Counted from the first letter of the stretch, positions 8,725-18,922 are shown. The stretch is 43,530 bases of DNA from an uncultured Clostridium sp. (GCA_948470875.1 CAOKQM010000008.1:1-43530), one strand, 5' to 3'. Numbers and translations are program-made. Notes: generated by a model from the letters alone, not told the origin.

Positions 8725-11100
8725 ATGGGGAATATTGTTCTATTAGATGATTTAACAATTAATAAAATTGCAGCTGGAGAAGTGATTGAAAGACCAGCAT
8801 CAGTTGTGAAAGAAATGGTGGAAAATTCAATTGATGCAGGAAGCAAAAATATAACAATTGAAATAAAAAACGGTGGTATTTCATTTATTAAAATTACAGA
8901 CGATGGATGTGGCATTTCAGAAGATGATATGGAAATGGCATTTGAGCGTCATGCGACTAGTAAAATTAGAAAAGCAGCTGATCTTACGACTGTTACAACA
9001 ATGGGATTTCGAGGCGAGGCTTTGGCAAGTATTGCAGCCATTAGTAATGTGGAAATGATTTCTAAAAAACAAGGAGAAGAAATTGGGCATAAAATTATTG
9101 TTGAAGGTGGAAAAATATTAGAAAAATGTGAAGTTGGGTGTCCAGTTGGAACAACGATTATTGTAAAAAGTTTGTTTTTTAATACCCCAGTTCGTTATAA
9201 ATTTTTGAAAAAAGATTACACAGAAGCAGGTTACATTGAAGACAATGTCAAAAGAATTGCTTTGGTGAATAAAAATGTTTCAATCAAATTGATAAACTCT
9301 GGAAAGACAATTCTTCACACAAATGGAAGTGGGGATTTTAAAAATATCATTTATAGTATTTATGGGAAAGATATTGCAAATGCCATTATGGAAGTTTCGT
9401 ATGAATATGAAGACATGAAAGTAAGTGGTGTTGTAGGAAAGCCAGAAATTGCAAGAGCGAATAGGCAAAATCAAATCTTTTTTGTCAATGGACGTTATAT
9501 TAAAGACAAGAATTTGACAGCAGCAGTTGACCAAGCGTATAAAGGAATGGTTCCAATTGGCAAATTTGGATTTGTGATTTTGAATGTGGAAATGGATCCA
9601 CAAAAATTGGATGTGAATGTGCATCCTGCAAAATTGGAAGTTCGTTTCCAAGAAGAGACGACTGTGTTTAAAGCTGTGTATCATGCGATTAAGGCAGGTC
9701 TTGGAAAAGGAGAATTGGTGGAAAATGTAGAACAGCCAGTTTTACCTAAAAAGGAAAACGAAGAGCCAAAAGAAGAAATTAAATTAGAAATAAAAGAAGG
9801 AATGTCTGTAGAAGAAAGAATTCACGCGATTAATTCAGTGATTAAACAAATTACGCCAAAGAAGAAGTTTGAGGTGGCAAAAGCAGAAGAAAAAATCGTA
9901 CCACAAACACCAAATTTAATTGAAGATATTTATCGAAATCGAGGAAAAGTAACATCGATTTCGGAGCAGGAAGAATATGATGAGCAAGGTAAAGTAATCG
10001 AATTTGGCAATACAAGAATATCTAGTAATACACAAGAAATTGATGTGGCAGAAGTAAAGGAAAAATTGCAAGAAAAAGAGAAAGTAGAATCAGAAACAAA
10101 AGAAGTATTAGATATTCCAGAAAAACAAGAGGAAGCTAAAGTAGAATCTGAAGCGCAAGTGGTGGAGCAGGTTGTTATAGAAGATAAAACAGAAATTTTG
10201 GAACCAAAACTAGAACAAAAGCAAGAAAATAAGGCAGAAGAAGTAAAAAAGAAGGATGAATTTTTTTCCGCTGTTGCTGATAAATTATTTGAAGTGAAAT
10301 TGAAAGAAGAAGATGCAACGGAATTAATTGATACCAATAAAATAAAAGAAGCTATTACAGATGTCCCAGAAATTACGCCAGAGTTTGAACAAATGTACAA
10401 AAAAGCATTTGGAATTGATTTGAGTACCAATCGAAAAGAAAAAGAGGAAAAAGAGGAAAAGCTTGATATAAAAGAAGTTTCGTATGCACAAAGCTTATTT
10501 GATGTAGGGCAAAATACATCAATACCACCTTATAAATTAATTGGAATTGCTTTTTCTACGTACATTATTATTGAGATGAATGATGAGTTATATATGATTG
10601 ATCAACATGCTGCACATGAAAGAATTTTGTATGAAAAAGTAAAAGCCAATTATTATAATGAAAAAGAAAAGGATTCTCAATTTTTATTATTGCCAGATAT
10701 TGTGCAGTTGACCAATAAAGAAATGGATATTGCAAAAGAAAATGTGGAAATGTTTGCCAAAGCAGGTTTTGATTTTGATGAATTTGGGGATAATACAATT
10801 AAGATTATTTCTGTTCCAAGTATGTGTGAAAATATGAACACAAAGCAATTGTTTTTGGAATTGTTAGATGAAATTGATACAGTAGCAGTAACTGCGACAC
10901 AAGAAAAAGAAGATAAATTTATTGCAACTGTTGCTTGTAAAGCTGCTGTGAAAGCTAAAATGAAATTAGATGTTAAAGAAGTCGATAGCTTAATGAAAGT
11001 TTTGTTGAAATTACCAAATCCGTTTACTTGTCCACATGGTAGACCAACTGCTATTAAAATGACCAAATATGATTTGGAAAGAAAATTTAGTAGAAAATAG
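8725..11100 (+). CDS. mutL: DNA mismatch repair protein MutL
   Basis: Acts with MutS to direct strand removal in mismatch repair. Residues 1-330 are the GHKL ATPase domain: IAAGEVIERPASVVKEMVEN, DDGCGI, and GFRGEALASIAAI. A long K/E-rich linker spans about 340-600, making the 791-residue protein longer than E. coli MutL. The C-terminal domain has DQHAAHERILYEKV (about 625), the metal-binding endonuclease motif of MutL from bacteria without MutH, plus ACKAAVKAKMKL and CPHGRPT. RBS AGAGGG before ATG. mutS, often adjacent in Clostridia, is not here. No in-frame CGG in nearly 800 codons. Confidence 0.95.
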   Translation: MGNIVLLDDLTINKIAAGEVIERPASVVKEMVENSIDAGSKNITIEIKNGGISFIKITDDGCGISEDDMEMAFERHATSKIRKAADLTTVTTMGFRGEALASIAAISNVEMISKKQGEEIGHKIIVEGGKILEKCEVGCPVGTTIIVKSLFFNTPVRYKFLKKDYTEAGYIEDNVKRIALVNKNVSIKLINSGKTILHTNGSGDFKNIIYSIYGKDIANAIMEVSYEYEDMKVSGVVGKPEIARANRQNQIFFVNGRYIKDKNLTAAVDQAYKGMVPIGKFGFVILNVEMDPQKLDVNVHPAKLEVRFQEETTVFKAVYHAIKAGLGKGELVENVEQPVLPKKENEEPKEEIKLEIKEGMSVEERIHAINSVIKQITPKKKFEVAKAEEKIVPQTPNLIEDIYRNRGKVTSISEQEEYDEQGKVIEFGNTRISSNTQEIDVAEVKEKLQEKEKVESETKEVLDIPEKQEEAKVESEAQVVEQVVIEDKTEILEPKLEQKQENKAEEVKKKDEFFSAVADKLFEVKLKEEDATELIDTNKIKEAITDVPEITPEFEQMYKKAFGIDLSTNRKEKEEKEEKLDIKEVSYAQSLFDVGQNTSIPPYKLIGIAFSTYIIIEMNDELYMIDQHAAHERILYEKVKANYYNEKEKDSQFLLLPDIVQLTNKEMDIAKENVEMFAKAGFDFDEFGDNTIKIISVPSMCENMNTKQLFLELLDEIDTVAVTATQEKEDKFIATVACKAAVKAKMKLDVKEVDSLMKVLLKLPNPFTCPHGRPTAIKMTKYDLERKFSRK

Positions 11101-11117
11101 CTACATAAGGAGATAAA

Positions 11118-12059
11118 ATGAAACCAGGTAAAAAACCAAAAGTGATTGTGATTGCTGGTCCTACAGCTTCTGGCAAAACAGCATTATCGATTGAATTGGC
11201 TAAAAAGATAGAAGGCGAGATTATTTCAAGTGATTCTATGCAAATTTACCAAGATATGAATATTGGAACAGCAAAGGTTACTAAAGAAGAAATGCAAGGA
11301 ATTAAGCATTATTTGATTGATTTTGTTTCACCAGATAAAAGATATTCAGTCTCTGATTTTAAAACAGATAGTCAAAATGCGATTTCTGATATTTTGAAAA
11401 AAGGCAAAATCCCAATTGTTGCAGGAGGAACTGGACTTTATGTTGATTCTTTGATTTATGGAATTGAATATCCAGTTATGGAATTGGATGAAACGTATCG
11501 TGAAGAATTAATGAAACAAGCTAAAACTCCAGAAGGGTTGCAGAATTTATATGAACAAGCAAAAAAAATCGATGAACAAGCCATTTCTAAAATTAGTCCA
11601 AATGATAAAAAACGCATTATAAGAATTTTAGAAATTTATCGTGCAACTGGAAAAAATAAAACAGACCAAGAAAAAATATCTAGGAAAAATGGTGTAAAAT
11701 ATGATTTTATTGTATTTGCAATTGATATGGAACGCCAAAAGTTGTATGAGAGAATTAACTTGCGTGTAGACAAAATGGTGGAAAAAGGTTTGGTAGAAGA
11801 AGTTAAGCAATTAAAGGAAAAATATCAGCATTTTCCAACAGCTATGCAAGGTTTGGGCTACAAAGAAGTTGTAGAATATTTAGAACAAAAGTGTACGTAT
11901 GAAGAAATGGTCGAAAAAATAAAACAAGAAACTAGAAGATATGCCAAAAGGCAACTAACTTGGTTTCGAAAAAATAAGCAAACCATATGGCTAAAAGCAG
12001 AAGATGGTGTGGCAAAAAATGTGGAAATCATATTAAGTGCAATAGAAAGGGAAGAGTAA
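11118..12059 (+). CDS. miaA: tRNA dimethylallyltransferase
   Basis: Adds the isopentenyl group to A37 of tRNAs that read UNN codons. The 313-residue protein has the P-loop GPTASGKTALSIELAKK near residue 14, the substrate motif IISSDSMQIYQDMNIGTAK, and the later AGGTGLYVDSL. The C-terminal RRYAKRQLTWFRK is typical of the family. RBS AAGGAG, 17 bases after the mutL stop, in the usual mutL-miaA order. A tRNA anticodon-loop modification enzyme is of interest in a genome with apparent recoding, but nothing here links it to CGG. Confidence 0.95.
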   Translation: MKPGKKPKVIVIAGPTASGKTALSIELAKKIEGEIISSDSMQIYQDMNIGTAKVTKEEMQGIKHYLIDFVSPDKRYSVSDFKTDSQNAISDILKKGKIPIVAGGTGLYVDSLIYGIEYPVMELDETYREELMKQAKTPEGLQNLYEQAKKIDEQAISKISPNDKKRIIRILEIYRATGKNKTDQEKISRKNGVKYDFIVFAIDMERQKLYERINLRVDKMVEKGLVEEVKQLKEKYQHFPTAMQGLGYKEVVEYLEQKCTYEEMVEKIKQETRRYAKRQLTWFRKNKQTIWLKAEDGVAKNVEIILSAIEREE

Positions 12060-12062
12060 ATC

Positions 12063-13289
12063 TTGAAAGAAGAAAAAAACAAATTTGATCTATTAAAAAT
12101 CGTTCTTGTTATGATGAGTGTTTTACTGCTAACTATTTTTGTGAAAAAAGGAATCCAGTTATTGAAAAATATATCTCAAATTTGCATTGTAGAGAGGGGC
12201 TCTTTGAAATTTGAAGAAGGAGCAGAAGGTTATATTTTAAGGGACGAAAGCGTTTTGCAAGGTCAAAATTACAAAAATGGAATGGTTCAAATGATTGCAG
12301 AAGGGCAAAGAGTGGCAAAAGATAAACCAGCTTTTCGTTATTATTCCAATGGAGAAGGCGAGATGTTAAACAAAATTGCTTCTTTAGATGATGAAATTAA
12401 TGCGGAAATAGAAAGTAGTGGTTTAACGATTTTTTCAACAGATATTACGAATCTGGAAACCCAAATTCAAAAAGTAGTCAATTCCATGTATTGCTTAAAT
12501 GAATTAGAAGAAATACAAGATAGAAAATCCGAATTGGATACTTACATTTCTAAAAAAACCAAAATAACTGGTGATTTAAGTCCAGCAGATTCTCATGTTA
12601 AATCTTTGATTGAGCAAAGAAATGCATTACAAGCAAAATTGACCAATGAATCAGAAACCATATTAGCTCCTATATCGGGTGTTTTGTCTTACCGTGTGGA
12701 TGGACTAGAAGAAAAACTTGGAATTACGGATTTTAGTTATTTGAGCACCGCCTTTTTAGAAGGATTATCAGCAAAATTAGGTGCGGTTATTTCGACAAGT
12801 AGTGAAAAAGGAAAAGTGATTAACAATTTTATGTGTTATATTGCCTGTCCAATGGATTCAGAAAAAGCAGCAAATGCTAAGCTTGGAGATAAAGTCAAAC
12901 TTCGTTTGATGGCGCAAAAAGAGGTGAATGCAACAATTGAGTATATTGCTGAAGAAGAGGAAGACAAAAGAGTGATTGTGTTTAAGATAACAGATGAAGT
13001 TGAGGAATTGATTCCATTTAGAAAAATTCAAGTAGAGGTAATTTGGTGGAGTTATGAAGGACTCAAAGTTAGCAATTTAGCAATTTTAGAAGAAAATGAT
13101 AGAAGCTATATAGAAAGAAGCAAAGGCGGTTATAAAGAAAAAATATATGTGAAAGTGTTAAGGCAAAATGATACGTATTCGATTGTTGAAAACTATACAG
13201 CTGAAGAATTAAAGCAAATTGGTTATGATACAAAAGAGTTAGAAGAGAAAAAAGAATTGAATGTATATGACGAAATTTTGTTACATTAA
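12063..13289 (+). CDS. HlyD-like membrane-fusion family protein
   Basis: A 408-residue protein starting at TTG 12063, three bases after the miaA stop, with AGGGAAG upstream. Residues about 8-28 form one hydrophobic segment (IVLVMMSVLLLTIFVKKGIQ), followed by an extracytoplasmic part with lipoyl-like pieces (VERGSLKFEEGAEGYILRDE; ETILAPISGVLSYRVDG) flanking a short coiled coil. This resembles the HlyD-type adaptor that sits upstream of sepF in many Clostridia, where its role is unclear; no transporter partner is encoded here. Four CGG trinucleotides all lie out of frame. Confidence 0.72.
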   Translation: MKEEKNKFDLLKIVLVMMSVLLLTIFVKKGIQLLKNISQICIVERGSLKFEEGAEGYILRDESVLQGQNYKNGMVQMIAEGQRVAKDKPAFRYYSNGEGEMLNKIASLDDEINAEIESSGLTIFSTDITNLETQIQKVVNSMYCLNELEEIQDRKSELDTYISKKTKITGDLSPADSHVKSLIEQRNALQAKLTNESETILAPISGVLSYRVDGLEEKLGITDFSYLSTAFLEGLSAKLGAVISTSSEKGKVINNFMCYIACPMDSEKAANAKLGDKVKLRLMAQKEVNATIEYIAEEEEDKRVIVFKITDEVEELIPFRKIQVEVIWWSYEGLKVSNLAILEENDRSYIERSKGGYKEKIYVKVLRQNDTYSIVENYTAEELKQIGYDTKELEEKKELNVYDEILLH

Positions 13290-13374
13290 ATTCACAAATG
13301 TGTAACAAACAAAAGATGAAATATTACAGAAATATTAAATTTGTGTTACAATGGCAAAAAAAGGAAAAAAACTA

Positions 13375-13405
13375 TTGACATTTTGAAAAAAAAGTTGGAT
13401 ACTAT
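13375..13405 (+). promoter_or_regulatory. Possible promoter of sepF-divIVA
   Basis: TTGACA at 13375-13380 followed by TACTAT at 13400-13405 (19-base spacer) and further TATA-like sequence. The -10 assignment is uncertain. Confidence 0.5.
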
Positions 13406-13449
13406 ATATATGTTATAACACGAAGGAGAAAAAATAGGAGGTTTGTAAA

Positions 13450-13923
13450 GTGGCAGGAACAGCAATTAAAAAATTTATGAATTATTTTTGGGGAGAAGAA
13501 CCACAAGAAGAATATGAAGAGGATTATGATAGCATAGATTATGGATATGATTATGCGGATGAAGAGGAAGAAGGCGGAAGTGAAACTTTAAATATTTTCA
13601 AAAGAAAGAATAAAGTAGTTAGTATGCCTCAACCACAACAAATTAAAATGCAAATATCAAAGCCAACTAATTTTGAGCAAGCAAATGATATTATTGCACA
13701 ATTGAAAAGTAAAAATTCTGTTGTGATTAATTTAGAATATGTGAGCAAAGAAGTTGGAAGAAGAATTGTGGATGTTGTAAGTGGAGCAGTAGAGGCTTTG
13801 GATGGAAATATAGAAAAAGTTTCAAATTCTATTTTTGTGATTGCGCCTTATAATTATGATATAGAAAATCAGTTTTCAAAAGAAAAATTAGAGGGAAAAA
13901 TTTCAACTTCTTGGATAAAATAA
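13450..13923 (+). CDS. sepF: Cell division protein SepF
   Basis: Links FtsZ to the membrane at the division site. It starts at GTG 13450 behind AGGAGG. The 157-residue protein begins with a short amphipathic membrane-binding helix (AIKKFMNYFWG), then a very acidic D/E/Y linker (about 15-45), then the conserved SepF core (about 60-150) including VINLEYVSKEVGRRIVDVVS and a C-terminal FVIAPYNYDI. Lies 24 bases ahead of divIVA. The usual neighbours ylmE, ylmG and ylmH are absent from the cluster. Confidence 0.92.
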   Translation: MAGTAIKKFMNYFWGEEPQEEYEEDYDSIDYGYDYADEEEEGGSETLNIFKRKNKVVSMPQPQQIKMQISKPTNFEQANDIIAQLKSKNSVVINLEYVSKEVGRRIVDVVSGAVEALDGNIEKVSNSIFVIAPYNYDIENQFSKEKLEGKISTSWIK

Positions 13924-13947
13924 TGTGAAAATAGGAGGAACGAAAGT

Positions 13948-14400
13948 ATGTTAACACCTTTGGATATTGAAAACAAAAGATTCGCAAAGACAATTAAAGG
14001 CTATAATGCAGATGAAGTTGATGATTTTTTAGATCAAGTTACCATAGAATATGAAAGATATTATAAGGAAAATGCTGAATATAAAAATAAGGTTGAGAGA
14101 TTAGAAAAAGAATTAGAACACTATAAAACAGTAGAACATACCTTACAAAATACTTTGATGATGGCTCAATCAACAGCAGAAGATATTAAAACAATGGCCC
14201 AAAAGCAAGCCGACCAAATTATAGAAGATGCCAAAATAGAAGCACAAAAAATGGTAGAAGAAGTCAATAAAGATGAAATTGATGTAAGAAGAAAAACAGA
14301 GGAATTGAAAAAACAATTTAATGTGTACAAAGCTAAAATGGAGGCTTTACTCATATCACAATTAGAATTGCTACAAGAAGATAAAACAGAAGGAGAATAA
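13948..14400 (+). CDS. divIVA: DivIVA domain protein
   Basis: Polar or septal scaffold that recognises negatively curved membrane. The 150-residue protein opens with the family signature MLTPLDIENKRFAKTIKGY, NADEVDDFLDQV, then a long coiled coil (about 30-140) rich in E, K and Q. Preceded by AGGAGG at about 13932 and cotranscribed with sepF, then closed by a terminator. No CGG at all in the gene. Confidence 0.93.
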   Translation: MLTPLDIENKRFAKTIKGYNADEVDDFLDQVTIEYERYYKENAEYKNKVERLEKELEHYKTVEHTLQNTLMMAQSTAEDIKTMAQKQADQIIEDAKIEAQKMVEEVNKDEIDVRRKTEELKKQFNVYKAKMEALLISQLELLQEDKTEGE

Positions 14401-14412
14401 ATGGTTTATAGA

Positions 14413-14459
14413 AATAGATTGCAAATGTTAAATTTAATTTAATATTTGCAATTTTTTTG
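14413..14459 (+). terminator. Terminator after divIVA
   Basis: Inverted repeat ATTGCAAAT ... ATTTGCAAT followed by seven T. Confidence 0.8.
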
Positions 14460-14480
14460 TGTAAAATTTTATAAATTCTC

Positions 14481-14509
14481 TTGAAAAAAAACAAGAATAA
14501 TGATACAAT
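14481..14509 (+). promoter_or_regulatory. Promoter of the surface glycan locus
   Basis: TTGAAA (14481-14486), 17-base spacer, TACAAT (14504-14509), giving a leader of about 100 bases before the first glycan gene. It is the only clear promoter before the cluster to 27606. Confidence 0.7.
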
Positions 14510-14615
14510 CAAAACATTATTGTAAACAATTGCTAAAACTTGTAGAATACAGTAAAGATATTGTAAAAAAAGATAAAAATCAAACGATTATAAAAATAGA
14601 AGAGAGGGAAATCCA

Positions 14616-16503
14616 TTGGAAAAGATAAAGAAAATTAGTAAATTTAGACATGTTTTATTGATAGGAATGGACTTTTTTTGTGTCATTTTTGCCTATTATT
14701 TGGGAACAGTTGTGGCAGAAGATTCGATATTCAATTTTTCAAAAAATTATTTTCAAAGGTTAATTTTTTCAACTATTGGTTTTATGACTATTTACGAAAT
14801 CATATTTCATTTAACCAAAAGGCATAAAAATATTATACGTTATGAAGAAGGAAAAGATTACATGATTTATATGATAATTTGTTTGATTTCAGCAATCTTA
14901 TTGTCGATTATCAAAAAAGCGTTTCACATTCCAATCATAGCAACTGTAAAAATGAATATTTTAGCAGGATTTTTAATTGCTATGTTGATGATTGCCTACC
15001 GTGTAGTTGTAAGATATATGTTAATCAATGATATCATCAACAAAGGAATTATAACCAAATCAAGTGAATGCAAAAAAAGACTTTTGATTATTGGTGCAGG
15101 AAATGCTGCTCATGAAATTATTAAAACAATCAGCACCAATTTTAAAGAAGATTATGAAATCATAGGAATCATAGATGATAACAAAAATAGATTGAATTTT
15201 TCGGTTTCAGGCATAAAAATTATTGGAAATAGAAATGATATTTTGAATGTTTGCAAAGAAAATGAAATTGATCTGATTTTCTTTTCCATAGCTAGAATTG
15301 ACCCAGAAAATAAAAAACAAATTTTAAATATTTGCCAGCAAACACAAGCCAAAGTAAGAGTATTGCCAGGCATTCGAGAAATTATTAATAACAAAGACAT
15401 ATTTTCAAGTTTAAGAGATGTTGAAATTGAAGATATTTTAGGAAGAGAGCCTGTCAAATTGGACAATACAAATATCCAAACTTTGATTCAGAATCGCACC
15501 ATTTTAGTAACTGGTGGAGGTGGCTCAATTGGTTCTGAACTTTGTAGACAGATTATGCATTATAACCCAGAAAGATTAGTTATACTCGATATTTATGAGA
15601 ATAATTTGTACGATATTGAACTAGAACTAAAAAAGAAATATCCGCAAAATAAAATTTATGCAGTAGTTGCCAGCGTTCGTGATAAAAAGCGTTTGCAAGA
15701 AGTATTTGAAGCCTATCATCCTTATTTGGTTTTTCATGCAGCTGCTCACAAACATGTTCCTTTAATGGAACATAGTCCATTAGAAGCAATTAAAAATAAC
15801 ATTTTTGGAACGTATCATGTTATCAATACTTGTGATGAATTTCAAGTTAGAAAATGTATTTTAATTTCAACAGACAAAGCAGTTAACCCAACCAATATTA
15901 TGGGAGCTACAAAACGAATGTGTGAAATGATGATACAAGCAAAAAATCAAGAAAGTAAAACAGAATATGCAGCGGTTCGTTTTGGAAATGTTTTGGGTAG
16001 CAATGGTTCTGTTGTGCCACTTTTCAAGAAGCAAATTGAGCGGAGGCGGTCCAGTTACTGTAACACACAAAGAAATTACACGTTTTTTTATGACCATTCC
16101 AGAAGCAACAGAATTAGTTTTGCAAGCAATGACTTATGCCAAAGGTGGAGAAATTTTTGTTCTTGATATGGGCGAACCAGTTAAAATTTATGATTTAGCA
16201 GAAAGCTTAATCAAATTATCAGGACTTGTTCCAGGAAAAGATATTAAAATTGAAATTACTGGTTTAAGACCAGGAGAGAAATTATATGAAGAAATTTTGA
16301 TGAATGAAGAAGGCTTAGAAAAAACTAGCCATAATAAAATTTTTGTGGCAGAACCAATGCACATAACTATGCAAGATATAGACCATAAATTAGAACAATT
16401 AAAAGATTTATTAGGAAAACAAGAAATGGATAAAACACAAATAAAAAATGTGATGAAAAATGTTGTACCAACATTTCAAGAACCACAAACAAGTGAATCT
16501 TAA
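14616..16503 (+). CDS. UDP-sugar 4,6-dehydratase, PglF/CapD-like, +1 recoded at CGG 16041
   Basis: Membrane-bound nucleotide-sugar dehydratase; PglF-type enzymes convert UDP-GlcNAc to the 4-keto-6-deoxy sugar. TTG start with AGAGAGGGA upstream. Residues 1-130 hold about four membrane segments. A first Rossmann domain has LLIIGAGNAAHE (about 150). The catalytic SDR domain starts with TGGGGSIGSELCRQI (about 298) and holds STDKAVNPTNIMGATKR. The frame breaks at codon 476 (GAG-CGG-AGG); skipping the C joins LFKKQIE to GGGPVTVTHKEITRFFMTIP, a contiguous family motif. The joined product is 628 residues, the usual length. Unshifted translation ends at 16166. A second CGG at 16047 is in the old frame but out of the restored one. 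Confidence 0.93.
16041..16044 (+). other. +1 recoding site CGGA in the pglF-like gene
   Basis: Context ATT GAG CGG AGG. Skipping C16041 restores the GGPVTVTH motif. Confidence 0.87.
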
Positions 16504-16520
16504 AGAAAGGCGGAAAAAAT

Positions 16521-17645
16521 ATGAGTAGAATTTATTTGGCTTCACCACATATGTCTGATGAAGGTTTTGAGCAAGAATTTGTAAAAGAGGCGTTTGACAC
16601 AAATTGGGTGGCTCCTTTGGGGGAAAATGTCAATCAGTTTGAAAAAGAAATAGCTAAATATGTGAGAATAAAAGATGCAGCAGCACTTTCGACAGGAACT
16701 TCTGCGATACATCTGGGCTTAAAAGCGCTTGGTGTAGGAAAAGGCGATATTGTTTTTTGCCCAACCCTTACTTTTTCAGCAACAGCCAATCCGATTATTT
16801 ACCAAAATGCGACACCAGTTTTTATTGATTGTGAAGAAGAGACGTGGAATATCAGTCCAAAAGCGCTAGAAAAAGCATTTGAAAAATATACACCAAAAGC
16901 AGTCATTGTTGTACATTTGTATGGTCATGCTGCCAAAATGAATGAGATTATGGAAATTTGTAATAAACATCAGGTTCCTGTATTAGAAGATGCAGCAGAA
17001 AGTTTGGGAACAACCTATCAAGGGAAATTCACAGGAACATTTGGAAAATATGGTGTATTTTCATTTAATGGAAATAAAATTATTACAACAAGTGGTGGTG
17101 GAATGCTTGTTTCAGAAGATGAAAAAGGCATTGAAAAAGCAAGATTTTGGGCAACACAATCACGTGACAAAGCACGTTATTATCAACACTCTGAAATTGG
17201 CTATAATTATCGAATGAGCAATGTTTTAGCTGGAATTGGAAGAGGGCAATTAAAAGTGTTGGAGCAAAGAATTGCACAAAAAACAGCGATTTTTGAAACC
17301 TATAAGCAAGCATTTGAAAAAAATCAAGATATTTTAATGCATGAAGCAAAAGGAAATCAAAGATGCAATTATTGGCTATCTGTTATGACTTTAAAGGAAA
17401 ACTCAAAAGTAAAGCCAATTGACATTATGGAAGCTTTGGAAAAAGAAAATATTGAATCAAGGCATGTTTGGAAGCCAATGCATTTGCAACCAATTTTTGA
17501 ACAATACGATTTTGTTACTCATCAAGAAAACGAAAGAAGTATGGCAGAAGATATTTTTAATTGTGGTGTTTGCTTGCCATCTGATACCAAAAATACCAAA
17601 GAAGATATGACAAAAATCATTCAAATAATAAAAAAATTATTTTAG
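16521..17645 (+). CDS. DegT/DnrJ/EryC1 aminotransferase, PglE-like
   Basis: PLP-dependent sugar aminotransferase of 374 residues. With the upstream dehydratase and downstream acetyltransferase it likely forms UDP-4-amino-4,6-dideoxy-GlcNAc, the precursor of N,N'-diacetylbacillosamine. Visible: the substrate-binding start IYLASPHMSDEGFEQEF, ALSTGTSAIHLGLKALG, VLEDAAESLGTTYQGKFTG, and the PLP lysine in FSFNGNKIITTSGGG (about residue 187). RBS AAAGGCGG, 17 bases after the dehydratase stop. No CGG in the gene. Exact sugar is inferred from neighbours. Confidence 0.9.
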   Translation: MSRIYLASPHMSDEGFEQEFVKEAFDTNWVAPLGENVNQFEKEIAKYVRIKDAAALSTGTSAIHLGLKALGVGKGDIVFCPTLTFSATANPIIYQNATPVFIDCEEETWNISPKALEKAFEKYTPKAVIVVHLYGHAAKMNEIMEICNKHQVPVLEDAAESLGTTYQGKFTGTFGKYGVFSFNGNKIITTSGGGMLVSEDEKGIEKARFWATQSRDKARYYQHSEIGYNYRMSNVLAGIGRGQLKVLEQRIAQKTAIFETYKQAFEKNQDILMHEAKGNQRCNYWLSVMTLKENSKVKPIDIMEALEKENIESRHVWKPMHLQPIFEQYDFVTHQENERSMAEDIFNCGVCLPSDTKNTKEDMTKIIQIIKKLF

Positions 17646-17655
17646 GAGGGAAAAA

Positions 17656-18922
17656 ATGTATCAAAAATATCTGAAAAGGTTATTGGATTTTACATTAAGC
17701 TCGCTTGGCTTAATTGTATTATCACCAGTTTTTTTGAGTGTTGCTATTTTGGTAAAAATTAAATTAGGAAGTCCCGTTATTTTTAAGCAAAAAAGACCTG
17801 GAAAAAACGAGAAAATTTTTACTTTGTACAAATTTAGAACTATGACAGATAAAAAAGATGAAAATGGAAAATTACTTCCAGATGAAATAAGATTGACAAA
17901 ATTTGGCAAATTTTTACGAAGTACAAGTTTGGATGAATTGCCAGAATTATGGAATATTGTTAAAGGTGATATGAGCCTTGTTGGCCCACGTCCACTACTT
18001 GTGGAATATTTGCCACTTTATAATGAAACACAAAAACACAGACATGATGTTCGTCCAGGTCTAACAGGACTTGCTCAAATTAATGGCAGAAATAATGTTT
18101 CTTGGGAAAATCGATTTGAAGAAGATTTAAAATATATCCAGAAAGTAACTTTTACGGAAGATGCAAAAATTATATTTAAAACCATAAAAAAAGTGATTTG
18201 TCGTGAAGGAATTTCTCAAGAAGGAAATGTTACCATGCAAAAATTTCAAGGAAATCAAACACAAAAGGACAAAGAAAAGAAAAAAGTAGTACTAATCGGT
18301 GCTGGAGGGCATGCCAAAGTAATTGCTGATATAATTGAAAAATCAGGTGATTGTGTTTTTCGGATTTTTGGATGATGGCAAAATCAAAGGTGAGAAAATA
18401 ATCAAGGATTATGAAGTGCTTGGCAAGGTTTCAGAATGTGAAAATTTGCAAAAAAGTGACCCGGATTTGCAGTTTGTGATTGCCATAGGAAACAATTCTG
18501 TAAGAGAGCAAATTTTTCAAACTTATGATTTAAACTATGCTACTATTATACATCCAAGTGCTACAATTGGTTTGGGAGTTGAAATTGAAGAGGGAACTGT
18601 TGTTATGGCAAATGCCAGCATAAATGCCAATGCTAAAATTGGAAAAAATGCGATTATTAACACAGGAGCAATCATAGAACATGACAATCAAATCGGAGAT
18701 TATGTACATGTTTCGCCAAATGGAACGTTATGTGGAACAGTAACGGTTGGAGAAAAAACGCATATCGGAGCTGTGGCTGTGATAAAAAATAATATACAAA
18801 TTGCAAGTAATTGCATAATTGGTGTAGGAGCAGCTGTTGTGAAAGATATAGAAGAGCCAGGCACGTATGTTGGAGTTCCAGCTAAAAATATAAAACAAAA
18901 AACAGAAGGTTTACAAAGATGA
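17656..18922 (+). CDS. Bifunctional sugar-1-phosphate transferase and sugar N-acetyltransferase, PglB(Neisseria)-like, +1 recoded at CGG 18361
   Basis: Residues 1-205 are a monotopic phosphoglycosyltransferase (PglC-like): membrane helix LLDFTLSSLGLIVLSPVFL, KRPGKNEKIFTLYKFRTM, and MSLVGPRPLLVEYLP. Residues about 213-421 are a PglD/NeuD acetyltransferase: LIGAGGHAKVIADIIE, then hexapeptide repeats (SATIGLGVEIEEGTVV, GVGAAVVKDIEEPGTYVGVP). The frame breaks at codon 236 (TTT-CGG-ATT); skipping the C joins GDCVF to GFLDDGKIKG, with glycine where NeuD proteins have GFLDD. The product is 421 residues, close to the fused PglB of Neisseria. Without the shift only the transferase domain would be made (TGA 18373). 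It overlaps the next gene as ATGA. Confidence 0.93.
18361..18364 (+). other. +1 recoding site CGGA in the pglB-like gene
   Basis: Context GTT TTT CGG ATT. Skipping C18361 restores GFLDD, the conserved start of the NeuD/PglD second strand. Confidence 0.88.

Noticed and set aside
9930..10430. Long open frame antisense to the mutL linker
   Set aside because: Its serine-rich composition is the reverse complement of K/E-rich mutL codons, and there is no RBS or homology. The same holds for other antisense frames in the window.
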